DNA of 42,694 nucleotides from Lysobacterales bacterium (GCA_017302075.1 JAFLEB010000007.1:1-42694), one strand, 5' to 3'. Shown: positions 10,663 through 21,461, numbered from the stretch's first letter. Translations and numbers: made by a program. The notes: generated by a model not told the origin, from the letters alone.

Positions 10663-11738
10663 CGCGACCACCCGGGCTTGGCGATCCGCCCATCGCGGGC
10701 GTAGAGCCACGCGCCGAGGGCCAGCATCGGCAACAACAGCCACCACAGGCCCGCCACGCGCGGCAGGCTGCCGTCGGCCAGCCACTGGGTCCCGAGCAGC
10801 ATCAGGAACACGCCGACCAGGTAGGCGAGGAAGGCGAGCAGTATCGCCCCGTAGCGCGCCTGTCGCGGCGAGCTCCGCGACAGCGGCACCGCCAGCAACA
10901 CGAAGGCGAAGGCCAGCAGGGGCGGCGCGATCCGCCAGTGGAGTTCGGCCGCCGCTCCGCGTGACGGATCGCCAAGCAGGGCGAGCGTCGACTTGAATGC
11001 CGGAGAATTGCCGGGACGCTCGTCGTCCGCAGCGGGCAGGCCCATTTCGTTGCGCTTGTAGCGCATGAGGCGGTAGTCCAGGGCCTCGCCGCTGAGCGGC
11101 CCTTCCACCCGGAACCCATCCTCCAGCGCCAGCACGCGGGCGCCCTCGTCGCGATACAGCTGGCCCGCGCGGGCGGTGGCCACGTCCATGCGCTCGCCGC
11201 GCTCTCGGTAGACGAACACGCGGTCGAGGTGGGTGCCGTCTGCGGACATGGCGTCGGCGTAGGCGACGCCACCGTTGGCCATGACCGTGAACCGGCCCGG
11301 CTCGAGGCCGGCGACCAGCAGGTTCTTGTTGGCCTCGGCGACCATCGCCCGCGCCACCCGGTCGGCCCACGGGCCCAGCCACAGCGAACTCAGCGCGATC
11401 ACCGCGATCACCGGCAAGGCGACCAGCAACACCGGCTTGAGCAGGCGCCGCGGGCCGATCCCGGCGGCCGCCAGCACGAACATCTCGGAGTCGCGGTACA
11501 GCCGCCCCAGCGCCAGCATGAAGCCGAGCAACAACGCCAAGGGCAGGATCAGCGGCAGGTAGCGGACCAGGCGCAACCCGAGTTGCGACAACAATAGCGG
11601 CGGCGGCACCTTGCCACGCGCCATTTCCCCCAGCAGGTCGGCGAACAGGCCGCCCAGGCTGACCATGCCCAGCACCACCAGGGCCGCGAACACGGCCCGG
11701 GCGAATTCACTGCTGAGGTAGCGGTCCAGCTTGGGCAT
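10659..11738 (-). CDS. lptF: LPS export ABC transporter permease LptF
   Basis: This gene encodes 359 residues and is the first gene of the lptF-lptG pair, divergent from pepA. It starts [16 protein letters not shown], the usual N-terminal amphipathic segment of the family. Membrane segments follow, with the coupling stretch [21 protein letters not shown] on the cytoplasmic side. The periplasmic domain covers about residues 130-260, and three more hydrophobic segments complete the protein. Both LptF and LptG have the 6-TM plus jellyroll layout; order and the tyrosine/aspartate-rich coupling segment support LptF here. Confidence 0.94.
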   Translation of the reverse strand: MPKLDRYLSSEFARAVFAALVVLGMVSLGGLFADLLGEMARGKVPPPLLLSQLGLRLVRYLPLILPLALLLGFMLALGRLYRDSEMFVLAAAGIGPRRLLKPVLLVALPVIAVIALSSLWLGPWADRVARAMVAEANKNLLVAGLEPGRFTVMANGGVAYADAMSADGTHLDRVFVYRERGERMDVATARAGQLYRDEGARVLALEDGFRVEGPLSGEALDYRLMRYKRNEMGLPAADDERPGNSPAFKSTLALLGDPSRGAAAELHWRIAPPLLAFAFVLLAVPLSRSSPRQARYGAILLAFLAYLVGVFLMLLGTQWLADGSLPRVAGLWWLLLPMLALGAWLYARDGRIAKPGWSR

Positions 11739-11765
11739 CGGGCCTGCGTGGGTGGGAAGTTGCTT

Positions 11766-11771
11766 TAGAAT
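11766..11771 (+). promoter_or_regulatory. Candidate pepA -10 element (TAGAAT)
   Basis: TAGAAT lies in the 152-nt divergent lptF/pepA spacer. If used, the pepA message would carry a leader of about 110 nt. The same TAGAAT hexamer appears upstream of scoA. No -35 was recognised. Confidence 0.35.
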
Positions 11772-11890
11772 CCGGGGGTTCGATCGCGCATGGGCCGCGC
11801 CTGGACGCGGCCGCGCATTGTAAGCGACGCCGCCTCCCGGCCCGTGCCCCGCCGCGCGGACGCCTTCCCTTTCCCCCGGAACAGTGGTCG

Positions 11891-13375
<1,485 letters not shown>

Positions 13376-13508
13376 TGCGGCGGGTTCCTGCGAGGCATCA
13401 CGATGGGCTGGCGCGATGTCGCGCCCGTCGCCAACCGGAGTTGACGCATGGTCAATGAGGATTGGCGATGGGCGACGCAACAACGCCAGCACGAGTGAGG
13501 ACCGCGGG

Positions 13509-13931
13509 ATGCGCGCCGACTTCTACCTGATCGACAAGGACCGCTTCCGCGCGCAGCCGCTGCTGCTCGTGTGCGAGCTCGCGCGCAAGGCCTACGCGGC
13601 CAGCCAGCCGCTGCTGGTGCTGGCGCGCGACAGCGCGCAGGCCGAGGCGCTGGACGACCTGCTGTGGTCGTTCGACCCCGACGAGTACCTGCCGCACCAG
13701 ATCGCCGGCATGGACGAGGACGACGACGAGGCCCCGATCCTCATCGCCACCCCGGACATGGACGTGCCGGCGCGCCCGTTGCTGCTCAACCTGCGCGACG
13801 ACCCGCCGGCCGGCCGCTTCGAGCGCGTGCTGGAGGTGGTGCCCGCCGACCCGGCCGCGCGCGCGCCCTTGCGCGCCCGCTGGAAGCATTACCAGGCGCT
13901 CGGCTTCGAGGTGAACAAGCACGACATGTAA
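13509..13931 (+). CDS. holC: DNA polymerase III chi subunit
   Basis: This 140-residue protein (E. coli chi is 147) links the clamp-loader complex to SSB through contacts with psi. ATG 13509 is preceded by GAGGA; the longer open frame upstream is not protein-like. It starts MRADFYLIDKD, as chi proteins do, and shows the pattern of strands and helices of the family with an acidic central segment (AGMDEDDDEAPI) and the ending YQALGFEVNKHDM. It lies between pepA and valS as in E. coli. A candidate partner gene for psi is at 17423-17710. Confidence 0.93.
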   Translation: MRADFYLIDKDRFRAQPLLLVCELARKAYAASQPLLVLARDSAQAEALDDLLWSFDPDEYLPHQIAGMDEDDDEAPILIATPDMDVPARPLLLNLRDDPPAGRFERVLEVVPADPAARAPLRARWKHYQALGFEVNKHDM

Positions 13932-13945
13932 TGGCTGTTGATGTT

Positions 13946-14050
13946 CCCTCTCCCCTTGCGGGAGAGGGTGGCGCGCAGCGCCGGGAGAGGGGTTGTGACT
14001 GCGCCCCTCTCCTGCCCCTTCGGGGCATCCTCTCCCACGAGGGGAGAGGA
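13946..14050. repeat. Dispersed CCCTCTCCCC-type intergenic repeat
   Basis: This roughly 105-bp element fills most of the holC-valS gap. It holds two short inverted repeats (CTCTCCCC TTGC GGGAGAG and CCTCTCCCACGAGGGGAGAGG) joined by a GCGCGCAGCGC segment. I recognise this as a common intergenic repeat of Lysobacter/Xanthomonas-type genomes. Being transcribed between two genes, it may fold in the mRNA. Confidence 0.7.
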
Positions 14051-14076
14051 AAAAGCAAACAGGAAAGACGGAACCC

Positions 14077-16905
14077 ATGACCACCCTCGCCCCTGGCTAC
14101 GACCCGAAATCCTTCGAATCCCGCCTGTACCAGCAGTGGGAAAGCAGCGGCGCGTTCGCGCCCGCGGGCAACGGCCCGGCCTACACCATCCTGCTGCCGC
14201 CGCCGAACGTCACCGGCACGCTGCACATGGGCCACGCGTTCCAGCACACCCTGCAGGACGCGCTGATCCGCTACCACCGCATGCGCGGTTACCGCACGCT
14301 TTGGCAGATGGGCACCGACCACGCCGGCATCGCCACCGAGATGGTGGTCGGCCGCAACCTGATGCTCGAGGGCAAGGGCGAGACCCGCGACTCGCTGGGC
14401 CGCGACGCCTTCATCGAGAAGGTCTGGGCGTGGAAGGAACAGTCCGGCGGCACCATCGAGCGGCAGATGCGCCGGCTCGGCACCAGCGGCGACTGGTCGC
14501 GCAGCGTGTTCACGATGGACCCGATGGCCTCCACCGCGGTCACCGAGGCCTTCGTGCGCCTGCACGAACAGGGCCTGGTCTACCGCGGCCAGCGCCTGGT
14601 CAACTGGGACCCGGTGCTGAAGACCGCGATCTCCGACCTCGAGGTCGCCAGCGAGGAAGAGAACGGCCACATGTGGTCGATCCGCTATCCGCTGGCCGAC
14701 GGCGCGACCTACGAGCACATCGAAATCGACGGCGACGGCAACGAGATCCTGCGCGAGACGCGCGACTACCTGATCGTCGCCACCACCCGCCCGGAAACCA
14801 TGCTCGGCGACACCGCCGCGATGGTGCATCCGGAAGATCCCCGCTACACCGCGATCCACGGCAAGTTCGTGGACTTGCCGCTGACCGGCCGCCGCATCCC
14901 GGTGATCACCGACGACTACGTGGACCGTGACTTCGGCACCGGCGTGGTCAAGGTCACCCCGGCGCACGACTTCAACGACTACGCGGTGGGCCAGCGCCAC
15001 GGCCTGCCGATGATCAACATCTTCACCGACGAGGCGAAAGTCGTTTCGTCGCGCGACGACGTCGCGGACGCATATCGCGGCCTCGACCGCTTCGATGCGC
15101 GCAAGCTGATCGTGGCCGACCTCGAGGCCGCGGGCCTGCTGGTCGAGGTGAAGCCGCACAAGCTGCAGGTGCCGCGCGGCGACCGCAGCGGCCAGGTCAT
15201 CGAGCCGTTCCTGACCGACCAGTGGTTCGTGAAGATGGACGAACTCGCCAGGCGCGGCCTCGAACTGGTCGAGTCCGGGGACGTGAAGTTCGTCCCGCCG
15301 AACTGGATCAATACCTACCGCCACTGGCTGGAGAACATCCAGGACTGGACGATTTCGCGCCAGCTCTGGTGGGGCCACCGCATCCCGGCGTGGTTCGACG
15401 ATGCGGGCAATGCCTACGTCGGTCGCAGCGAGGCGGAGGTGCGCGCCGCGCACGGGCTGGGCGACATCGCGCTGCGCCAGGACCCGGACGTGCTGGAGAC
15501 CTGGTTCTCCTCGGCGATGTTCCCGTTCAGCACGCAAGGCTGGCCGGACGAAGACACGATGGGCGCGCTCGGCTTCGACGTCGCGCTGCCGACCAGCGTG
15601 CTGGTCACCGGCTTCGACATCATCTTCTTCTGGGTGGCGCGGATGATCATGATGACCGACCGCCTGGTCGGCCGCGTGCCGTTCCGCGACGTCTACATCA
15701 CCGGCCTGGTTCGCGACAAGGACGGCCAGAAGATGTCGAAGTCGAAGGGCAACATCCTCGACCCGCTGGACATCATCGACGGCATCGGCATCGACGCACT
15801 GGTCGCCAAGCGCACCACCGGCCTGATGCAGCCGAAGATGGCCGAGAAGATCGAGAAGGCCACGCGCAAGGAATTCCCCGACGGCATCAACCCGCACGGC
15901 GCGGACGCGCTGCGTTTCACCATGGCCGCGCTGGCCGGTCCCGGCCGCGACATCAAGTTCGACCTGGCCCGCGCCGAGGGCTACAAGAACTTCTGCAACA
16001 AGCTGTGGAATGCGACGCGCTTCGCGCTGATGAACCTGGGCGATGCGACCTTCACCGGCGCGCCGCAGCCGAAGACCGACGCCGAGCAGTGGATCCTCGC
16101 CCAGCTCGACCGCACCAGCGCCGAGGCCGCCGCGCATTTCGTCAGCTACCGCTTCGACCTGCTCGCGCAATGCCTGTACGAATTCACCTGGAACCAGGTC
16201 TGCGACTGGTTCCTGGAACTGGCCAAGCCGGCGCTGCAGGGCGAGGACGCGGCGGCGGCGGACAGCACCCGCCACACCCTGGCCTACGTGCTGGACGCGC
16301 TGCTGCGGATGCTGCATCCGCTGATCCCGTTCGTCACCGAGGAACTGTGGCAGGCGGTCGCGCCGAGGCTGGGCAAGTCGGGCAGCGTGATGCTGCAGTC
16401 CTACCCGCAGCCGGGCGAGGTGGATGCCGGCGCGTTCGCGCAGGCCGAGGCCGACATCGAATGGCTGAAGGCGATGGTGTCCGCGGTGCGCCGCATCCGC
16501 AGCGAGCTGGGCGTGTCGCCGGCGAAGCAGATTGCCTTGCTGGTCCGCGGCGGTGGCGAAAGCGAATGCGCGCGAATGGGCCGGCTGGACGCGCCACTGC
16601 GCTTCCTGTGCAAGCTGGAACGGATCGAAACGCTGGCGGGCGAGCCGCCGGCTGCGGCGCCCGCAGTGGTCGGCGAATTGCAGCTGTTCGTGCCGCTGGA
16701 AGGCTTGGTCGACCTCGATGCCGAGCGCGTGCGCCTGGACAAGGAACTGGCCAAGGTCGCCGCCGAGAAGGACAAGAGCGAGGCCAAGCTGGCCAAGTTC
16801 GGCGCCGGCGTCCCGGCCGCGGTGGTCGAGCAGGAACGCCTGCGCCTGGCGGACTGGACCGGCAAGCTGGCGGCGCTCGCCGAACAGCGCGCGCGGCTCG
16901 GGTAA
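14077..16905 (+). CDS. valS: Valine--tRNA ligase
   Basis: This 942-residue class I synthetase charges tRNA-Val. The HIGH-type motif is HMGH at residues 50-53 and the KMSKS loop is at 552-556. Between them lies the CP1 editing domain that hydrolyses mischarged Thr-tRNA ([13 protein letters not shown] and TPAHDFNDY are its hallmarks). The anticodon-binding helical domain follows (about 660-800). The C-terminal Lys/Glu-rich coiled coil typical of ValRS is at about 880-942. It follows holC after the dispersed repeat, with AGGAAAG upstream of the ATG. Confidence 0.98.
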   Translation: MTTLAPGYDPKSFESRLYQQWESSGAFAPAGNGPAYTILLPPPNVTGTLHMGHAFQHTLQDALIRYHRMRGYRTLWQMGTDHAGIATEMVVGRNLMLEGKGETRDSLGRDAFIEKVWAWKEQSGGTIERQMRRLGTSGDWSRSVFTMDPMASTAVTEAFVRLHEQGLVYRGQRLVNWDPVLKTAISDLEVASEEENGHMWSIRYPLADGATYEHIEIDGDGNEILRETRDYLIVATTRPETMLGDTAAMVHPEDPRYTAIHGKFVDLPLTGRRIPVITDDYVDRDFGTGVVKVTPAHDFNDYAVGQRHGLPMINIFTDEAKVVSSRDDVADAYRGLDRFDARKLIVADLEAAGLLVEVKPHKLQVPRGDRSGQVIEPFLTDQWFVKMDELARRGLELVESGDVKFVPPNWINTYRHWLENIQDWTISRQLWWGHRIPAWFDDAGNAYVGRSEAEVRAAHGLGDIALRQDPDVLETWFSSAMFPFSTQGWPDEDTMGALGFDVALPTSVLVTGFDIIFFWVARMIMMTDRLVGRVPFRDVYITGLVRDKDGQKMSKSKGNILDPLDIIDGIGIDALVAKRTTGLMQPKMAEKIEKATRKEFPDGINPHGADALRFTMAALAGPGRDIKFDLARAEGYKNFCNKLWNATRFALMNLGDATFTGAPQPKTDAEQWILAQLDRTSAEAAAHFVSYRFDLLAQCLYEFTWNQVCDWFLELAKPALQGEDAAAADSTRHTLAYVLDALLRMLHPLIPFVTEELWQAVAPRLGKSGSVMLQSYPQPGEVDAGAFAQAEADIEWLKAMVSAVRRIRSELGVSPAKQIALLVRGGGESECARMGRLDAPLRFLCKLERIETLAGEPPAAAPAVVGELQLFVPLEGLVDLDAERVRLDKELAKVAAEKDKSEAKLAKFGAGVPAAVVEQERLRLADWTGKLAALAEQRARLG

Positions 16906-16919
16906 CCCGGGATTCCGGC

Positions 16920-17426
16920 TTACAGCGGCGGCATCTTCGCGATGTCGTCGCCCAGCAGCTCCATCGCCATCACGATCGCATCCTCGCGGCCGTGGTCGGC
17001 AGCGGGGTAGTAACGCGGCCGCCGGCCGATCTCGTTGAAGCCGCTGCGTTCGTACAGCGCGATCGCCCGCGGGTTAGATGGCCGCACCTCCAGGAACACC
17101 CGCTGCGCGCCGCCGCCGCGCGCCACGCGCAGCAGCGCCTGCAGCATGCGCCGGCCCAGGCCCTCGCCTTCGTGGCCGGGCGCGGTGCACAGGTTCAGGA
17201 CGTGGGCCTCGCCGACGGCGATGCTCAGCACGCCGTAGCCGACGATCTCCCCCGCGCGCTCCTGTACCCACATGGCGTAACCGGCGTGCAGGCAGTCGCG
17301 CATGATCCCGCGCGTCCACGGGAACGGGTAGGCCTGCTCCTCGATCCGCATCACCGCGTCGAGGTCGGCCTCGCGCATCGGCCGCAGGCTGGCGTCGCGC
17401 AATGCCGCGGGCGCGGCCACGCTCAT
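16920..17426 (-). CDS. rimI: Ribosomal-protein-alanine N-acetyltransferase RimI
   Basis: This 168-residue GNAT acetyltransferase modifies the N-terminal alanine of ribosomal protein S18 in E. coli. The acetyl-CoA loop appears as EGEGLGRRMLQALL, followed by FLEVRPSNPRAIALYERSGF, the signature of RimI-type enzymes. The start overlaps the stop of the small upstream gene by four bases, so it is probably translated with it. It is slightly longer than E. coli RimI (148) because of an N-terminal extension of about 15 residues and a short C-terminal tail. It converges with valS, 14 nt apart. Confidence 0.92.
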   Translation of the reverse strand: MSVAAPAALRDASLRPMREADLDAVMRIEEQAYPFPWTRGIMRDCLHAGYAMWVQERAGEIVGYGVLSIAVGEAHVLNLCTAPGHEGEGLGRRMLQALLRVARGGGAQRVFLEVRPSNPRAIALYERSGFNEIGRRPRYYPAADHGREDAIVMAMELLGDDIAKMPPL

Positions 17427-17710
17427 CCGCGCTCCCGGCGCAGGCGCCTCAACCGCGGCCAGAGTGCGCGCTTGGCCGCCGCGTCGCCGGCCAGTCCCGC
17501 GCAGGCGGCGGCGATCGCCGGTGCGCTGGCCTGCAAGGCCTCGGGCGCGAGCCCGGCTGCCCGCGCGACGCGCGCCAGCATCGTGGCGTCGCTCCCGCCT
17601 GCCGTAATGGCCATCGCCGGCGGCATCGCCGGTGCACGCTGCGTCACCGGCTGGTAGGCCACCAGCCCCAACTCGGCGAGCACCTCGCGCTGGAACGGAT
17701 CCCAGCTCAC
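17423..17710 (-). CDS. holD: Candidate DNA polymerase III psi subunit (HolD-like)
   Basis: This gene encodes 95 residues from GTG 17710, which overlaps the pssA stop (GTGA); its own stop overlaps the rimI start by four bases. It occupies the position of E. coli holD, directly before rimI. It shares two psi-like traits: an N-terminal helix-then-LG motif (LAELGLVAYQPV; E. coli has LQQLGITQWSLRRP), which in E. coli binds chi, and a C-terminal ARAALWxx-like end (here AAKRALWPRLRRL). The middle is Ala-rich and shorter than in E. coli psi (137 residues). The assignment rests on synteny and short motifs, so it is probable rather than certain. If wrong, it is a conserved small protein coupled to rimI. 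Confidence 0.6.
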   Translation of the reverse strand: MSWDPFQREVLAELGLVAYQPVTQRAPAMPPAMAITAGGSDATMLARVARAAGLAPEALQASAPAIAAACAGLAGDAAAKRALWPRLRRLRRERG

Positions 17711-18489
17711 GGCGTGGCGGCGGGCGGCGACGGCGCGCGACGGCGCAGTCCGAGCAGGGGCCCGGACAACGCGTACAGCGCAGCGGCCACCAACAGGGTC
17801 ACCGGCGGTTCGATCCACAACGCGATCAACACCGCCACGGCGACCAGCAGGGCGACGAAGGGCACGCGGTCGGCCTTCGGGCCGGTGCCGCTGCCCTTGA
17901 AGCTGTGGTAGCGGATGCGGCTCACCATCAGCAGGCCGGCGACCACGGTCAGCGCGAGCGCGGGATAGCGCAGTTCCTGCCCGCTCCAGCCGAATTCGTG
18001 GCAGGTCCAGACGAAGCTGGCCATCAAGCCGGCCGCGGCCGGGCTGGCCAGGCCGATGAACCAGCGCTTGTCGACCTGCCCCACCTGGCTGTTGAAGCGG
18101 GCCAGCCGCAGCGCCGCGCAGGCCGCATACAGGAACGCCGCCAACCAGCCGAGCTTGCCCGCGGTGGCGCCATCCAGCTTCATCGACAGCAGCGCCCAGT
18201 GGTACATCACCAGCGCCGGCGCCATGCCGAAGCTGACCAGGTCGGCCAGCGAGTCGTACTGCACGCCGAACTCGCTCTGGGTATTGGTGAGGCGGGCGAC
18301 GCGGCCATCGATCCCGTCCAGCACGCCGGCCACGAAGATCGCGATGCAGGCGGCCTCGAAGCGCCCCTGCGAGGCGGCGATGATCGCGAAGAAGCCGCCG
18401 AACAGGCCGCCGGTGGTGAACAGGTTGGGCAGCAGGTAGATGCCGCGTCCGCGCGGGCGCGGCGTCGGCGTGTCGTCGTGGGCGTCCAT
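17707..18489 (-). CDS. pssA: CDP-diacylglycerol--serine O-phosphatidyltransferase
   Basis: This 260-residue integral membrane enzyme makes phosphatidylserine from CDP-diacylglycerol and serine, the first step to phosphatidylethanolamine. The CDP-alcohol phosphotransferase motif is complete: D61-G62-x2-A65-R66-x8-G75-x3-D79-x3-D83. Several hydrophobic segments follow, and LARFN and SRIRYHSFK are typical of the PssA branch rather than PgsA. ATG 18489 has no Shine-Dalgarno but a TACACT box ends 8 nt upstream, suggesting a leaderless transcript. It heads the pssA-holD-rimI overlap operon. Confidence 0.9.
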   Translation of the reverse strand: MDAHDDTPTPRPRGRGIYLLPNLFTTGGLFGGFFAIIAASQGRFEAACIAIFVAGVLDGIDGRVARLTNTQSEFGVQYDSLADLVSFGMAPALVMYHWALLSMKLDGATAGKLGWLAAFLYAACAALRLARFNSQVGQVDKRWFIGLASPAAAGLMASFVWTCHEFGWSGQELRYPALALTVVAGLLMVSRIRYHSFKGSGTGPKADRVPFVALLVAVAVLIALWIEPPVTLLVAAALYALSGPLLGLRRRAPSPPAATP

Positions 18490-18496
18490 CCCGCCG

Positions 18497-18502
18497 AGTG
18501 TA
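18497..18502 (-). promoter_or_regulatory. Candidate pssA -10 (TACACT), leaderless position
   Basis: The - strand reads TACACT at 18502-18497; its last T is 8 nt from the A of ATG 18489. The expected start of transcription falls on or beside the start codon. Confidence 0.35.
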
Positions 18503-18563
18503 AGGGGTTGCGGCGCTGCCGGCGCGGTGCTGCAATCGGCCCACGTGCCCCCCGGAGTCCGCC

Positions 18564-18947
18564 ATGGACATCGCTCGTCCGCTCGTCGCCGTCCTCGTCC
18601 TGTCGCTCGCATCGGCCACGGCGCTGGCGGAGCAGCAGCGCGTCTACCAATGGAAGGACGCCAACGGCGTGACCCACTACACGGATACCCCGCCGCCGCA
18701 GACCCACAAGTCCCGCGACATCGACGACCGCGGCACGCCGGCGGAGGCACCGAAGGCCAAGGTCGAGGAGAGCCGCCAGTGCCTGGATGCGCGCGCCAAC
18801 CTGCAGCGCCTGCAGGGTGGCCAGGCGGTCGGGATCGATACCGACGGCGACGGCAAGGCCGACCGCAACCTCACCGCGGACGAGCGTGCCTCGCAAGTCG
18901 AGCTCAACCACGCCGCGGTCAAGGCGTACTGCCCGGCGACCCGATGA
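18564..18947 (+). CDS. Exported DUF4124 domain protein
   Basis: This 127-residue protein has a signal peptide (cleavage after TALA, about residue 22). Immediately after comes the DUF4124 motif VYQWKDANGVTHYTDTPP, which is followed by a basic/acidic linker. A C-terminal segment with two cysteines (SRQCLDARANLQRL and KAYCPATR) is probably disulfide-linked in the periplasm. GGAG lies 7-8 nt before the ATG. DUF4124 has no firmly known function. The stop overlaps the start of the next gene, which carries the same domain. Confidence 0.85.
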   Translation: MDIARPLVAVLVLSLASATALAEQQRVYQWKDANGVTHYTDTPPPQTHKSRDIDDRGTPAEAPKAKVEESRQCLDARANLQRLQGGQAVGIDTDGDGKADRNLTADERASQVELNHAAVKAYCPATR

Positions 18948-19213
18948 GGCAGCTCGGCCTGCTGGTGCTGGCCATCCTGTTGGGCGTGGCGGCCTGGTGG
19001 TGGTTCAGCCACGAGATGCCGCGCCGCGAGCGGGAACGCGCCGTCGCCGCCGAAGCCGCCGCCCGCCAGGCCGAACGGGCGAATTCGCTGTACCGCTGGC
19101 GCGATGCCAACGGCGTGCTGCAGGTGACCGAGCAGCCGCCGAAGGGTCGTCGCTACGAACGCATCAGCCGCACCCCGGAGGATGGCATCGAGGTCCGCGG
19201 CGACCGCGACTGA
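18944..19213 (+). CDS. Membrane-anchored DUF4124 domain protein
   Basis: This 89-residue protein has an ATG (18944) that overlaps the stop of the preceding gene by four bases. An N-terminal hydrophobic segment (about residues 3-20, ending WWWFSH) is not followed by a cleavage site, so it is probably a signal anchor. A charged Ala/Glu/Arg helix (about 23-45) leads to the DUF4124-like motif LYRWRDANGVLQVTEQPP. The two adjacent genes thus give one soluble and one anchored version of the same small domain. Function is unknown. Confidence 0.75.
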   Translation: MRQLGLLVLAILLGVAAWWWFSHEMPRRERERAVAAEAAARQAERANSLYRWRDANGVLQVTEQPPKGRRYERISRTPEDGIEVRGDRD

Positions 19214-19235
19214 GGGCCGGCGCGGCCGCGCGTGG

Positions 19236-19241
19236 CAAAAT
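19236..19241 (+). promoter_or_regulatory. Candidate proS -10 element (CAAAAT)
   Basis: CAAAAT in GGCAAAATGCGGG ends 30 nt before ATG 19271. The same AAAATGC-GGG context appears upstream of etfB (GGTAAAATGCCGGG). Confidence 0.3.
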
Positions 19242-19270
19242 GCGGGTTTCCCGACGCGAATCCCCACGCC

Positions 19271-20980
19271 ATGCGCCTGTCGCAGTTCCACCTCCGGACC
19301 GAGAAGGAAACCCCCGCCGAGGCCGAGATCGCCAGCCACAAGCTGATGCTCAAGGCCGGCATGATCCGCAAGCTGGCCGCCGGCCTGTACACCTGGTCGC
19401 CGCTGGGCCTACGCGTGCTGCGCAAGGTCGAGGGCATCGTCCGCGAGGAAATGAACGCCGCCGGCGCGATCGAGATGGCCATGCCCTCGATCCAGCCGAA
19501 GGAACTGTGGGAGGAAACCGGGCGCTGGGCCAAGTTCGGGCCGCAGCTGCTGAAGATCCGCGACCGCAAGGAGCAGGACTACTGCTTCACCCCGACCGCC
19601 GAGGAAGCGGTGACCGACTTCTTCCGCCAGGAAGTCGCCAGCTACAAGCAGCTGCCGGTCAACTTCTACCAGGTCACCACCAAGTTCCGCGACGAGATCC
19701 GCCCGCGCTTCGGGGTGATGCGGGCGCGCGAATTCATCATGAAGGATGCGTACTCGTTCCACGCCGACGACGCCTCGCTCGCCGCCGAGTACCGGAACAT
19801 GTACGACACCTACGCCCGCATCTTCACCCGGCTCGGGTTGAAGTTCCGCGCGGTGGCCGCCGACACCGGCGCGATCGGCGGCAGCGCCTCGCACGAGTTC
19901 CACGTGCTGGCGGATTCCGGCGAGGACGCGCTGGCGTTTTCGGAAACCTCCGACTACGCGGCGAACGTCGAGCTGGCCGAGGCGGTCGCGCCGGGCGAGC
20001 GCCCTGCGGCGTCCGAGGCGCTGCGCGACGTCGCCACCCCCACGCAGAAGACCTGCGAGGACGTGGCCGCGCTGATGTGCATCCCGCTGCAGCGCACCGC
20101 GAAGTCGGTGGCGCTCATCGGGACCGATGCCGAAGGCCGCGACCAGTTCGTGCTGGCGCTGGTGCGCGGCGACCACATGGTCAACGAGATCAAGCTGGCC
20201 AAGCTGCCGGGGCTTGCCGAGTACCGGCTGGCGACCGAGGCCGAGATCGCCGCCCACCTGGGCAGCGAGCCGGGCTTCCTCGGCCCGCTCAACGCGAAGA
20301 CCGCGATCCGCGTCATCGCCGACCGCAGCGTGGCCGCACTGGCCGACTTCGTGGTCGGCGCCAACAAGCCCGGCTTCCACATCGCGGGCGTGAACTGGGG
20401 CCGCGACCTGCCCGAGCCCGAGGTCGCCGACATCCGCAACGTGGTCGCCGGCGATGCGTCGCCGGATGGCCAGGGCGTGCTGGGCCTGGCCCGCGGCATC
20501 GAGGTCGGCCACGTGTTCGCGCTGGGCCGCAAGTATTCCGAGGCGATGAAGTGCACCGTGCTCGACGCCACCGGCAAGGCGGTCAACCCGGCGATGGGCT
20601 GCTACGGCATCGGCGTGTCGCGCATCGTCGCTGCCGCGATCGAGCAGAACCACGACGCCAACGGCATCGTGTGGCCGGAGGCGATGGCGCCGTGGCGCGT
20701 CGCGGTGTGCGTGATCAACCCCAAGGACGACCCCGCGGTGGCGGCGGCCGCGGAATCCCTGCACGCCGAATTGAACGCGGCCGGCATCGACACCGTGCTC
20801 GACGACCGCGGCTTGCGCCCCGGCGCGATGTTCGCGGACATCGAACTGATCGGCATCCCGCATCGCGTAGTGGTGTCGGGCCGGGGGCTGGAAGCGGGCA
20901 CCTTCGAATATCGCGCGCGCACCGCGGAGGCCGCGGAAAACCTCGACCGCGCCGCGCTGCTGGCGAAACTCCGGGGTTGA
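19271..20980 (+). CDS. proS: Proline--tRNA ligase, bacterial type with editing domain
   Basis: This 569-residue class II synthetase (E. coli is 572) charges tRNA-Pro. ATG 19271 (MRLSQFHL) is the family start; a frame open 13 codons further upstream is ignored. Class II motif 2 is seen in [24 protein letters not shown], here with FRDEIRPR as its core. The inserted YbaK-type editing domain that clears Ala-tRNA-Pro spans about 225-400. Motif 3 is in the segment [18 protein letters not shown]. The C-terminal anticodon domain begins near residue 470. Only 98 nt and a palindromic promoter region separate it from the H-NS-type gene. Confidence 0.97.
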   Translation: MRLSQFHLRTEKETPAEAEIASHKLMLKAGMIRKLAAGLYTWSPLGLRVLRKVEGIVREEMNAAGAIEMAMPSIQPKELWEETGRWAKFGPQLLKIRDRKEQDYCFTPTAEEAVTDFFRQEVASYKQLPVNFYQVTTKFRDEIRPRFGVMRAREFIMKDAYSFHADDASLAAEYRNMYDTYARIFTRLGLKFRAVAADTGAIGGSASHEFHVLADSGEDALAFSETSDYAANVELAEAVAPGERPAASEALRDVATPTQKTCEDVAALMCIPLQRTAKSVALIGTDAEGRDQFVLALVRGDHMVNEIKLAKLPGLAEYRLATEAEIAAHLGSEPGFLGPLNAKTAIRVIADRSVAALADFVVGANKPGFHIAGVNWGRDLPEPEVADIRNVVAGDASPDGQGVLGLARGIEVGHVFALGRKYSEAMKCTVLDATGKAVNPAMGCYGIGVSRIVAAAIEQNHDANGIVWPEAMAPWRVAVCVINPKDDPAVAAAAESLHAELNAAGIDTVLDDRGLRPGAMFADIELIGIPHRVVVSGRGLEAGTFEYRARTAEAAENLDRAALLAKLRG

Positions 20981-20984
20981 CCGC

Positions 20985-21014
20985 GAATATCCCCGGATTT
21001 GCCCGGGGATATTC
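20985..21014. promoter_or_regulatory. Palindrome 1 over the hns-like -35 (operator or proS hairpin)
   Basis: GAATATCCCCGG (20985-20996) and CCGGGGATATTC (21003-21014) form a perfect 12-bp inverted repeat with a 6-nt spacer. The -35 hexamer TTGCCC starts inside that spacer. It lies 4 nt after the proS stop but lacks a T-tract, so an operator is favoured over a terminator. Confidence 0.55.
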
Positions 21015-21027
21015 CCATGGTTAATAT
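20999..21027 (+). promoter_or_regulatory. Promoter of the hns-like gene
   Basis: TTGCCC (20999-21004) and TAATAT (21022-21027) are separated by exactly 17 nt. The expected start is near 21034, giving a leader of about 45 nt with AAGGAA before ATG 21079. It is the best sigma-70 match in the window. Confidence 0.6.
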
Positions 21028-21033
21028 CGCGAT

Positions 21034-21050
21034 TATCCCGCCCGGGGATA
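21034..21050. promoter_or_regulatory. Palindrome 2 over the hns-like start point
   Basis: TATCCC (21034-21039) and GGGATA (21045-21050) repeat the half-site of palindrome 1 (TATCCCC/GGGGATA). The two dyad centres are about 42 bp apart, close to four helical turns. Confidence 0.5.
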
Positions 21051-21078
21051 TCACGACCACATCCAAGGAATCGCGCCG

Positions 21079-21453
21079 ATGAGCATCAACCTCGAAAGCC
21101 TCAGCACCAAGGAACTGTCCGAATTGATCAGCAAGGCCAACCTGCGCAAGAAGGTCCTCGCCAAGCGCAAGCCCGCCAACCAGGTGAAGGCGGCGGTGGC
21201 CAAGTTCCTGAAGAGCACCGGCTGGACCTTCGACGAACTGTATGGCCGCGCGAGCGCGCCGAAGGCGGCCGCCCCGGCTGCGGAGAAGCAGCCGCGCAAG
21301 ACCACCAAGGGCCGCAGCCTCGGCAAGGTCGCCCCGAAGTACCGCAACCCGGCCAACGCCAAGGAAACCTGGACCGGCCGCGGCAAGCAGCCGCGCTGGC
21401 TGGCCGCGGAAACCGCGAAGGGCCGCAAGCTCGACGAGTTCCTGATCAAGTAA
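21079..21453 (+). CDS. H-NS family nucleoid-associated protein
   Basis: This 124-residue DNA-binding protein has an N-terminal helical region (about 1-60) for oligomerisation, then a flexible Ala/Lys-rich linker (about 60-85). The C-terminal H-NS DNA-binding motif follows (YRNPANAKETWTGRGKQPRW). Proteins of this type silence AT-rich, often horizontally acquired DNA. Pairs of related proteins occur in Xanthomonas (Xrv type), but the exact subfamily cannot be fixed here. It has its own promoter with two palindromes, which suggests tight or autogenous control. Downstream is an unusual run of stem-loops up to about 21655. Confidence 0.88.
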   Translation: MSINLESLSTKELSELISKANLRKKVLAKRKPANQVKAAVAKFLKSTGWTFDELYGRASAPKAAAPAAEKQPRKTTKGRSLGKVAPKYRNPANAKETWTGRGKQPRWLAAETAKGRKLDEFLIK

Positions 21454-21461
21454 GCGAAGGC

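Noticed and set aside
13405..13426. Hairpin between pepA and holC as a terminator
   Set aside because: The GGCGCGA/TCGCGCC stem has a 2-nt loop and no T-tract; holC is probably read through from pepA.
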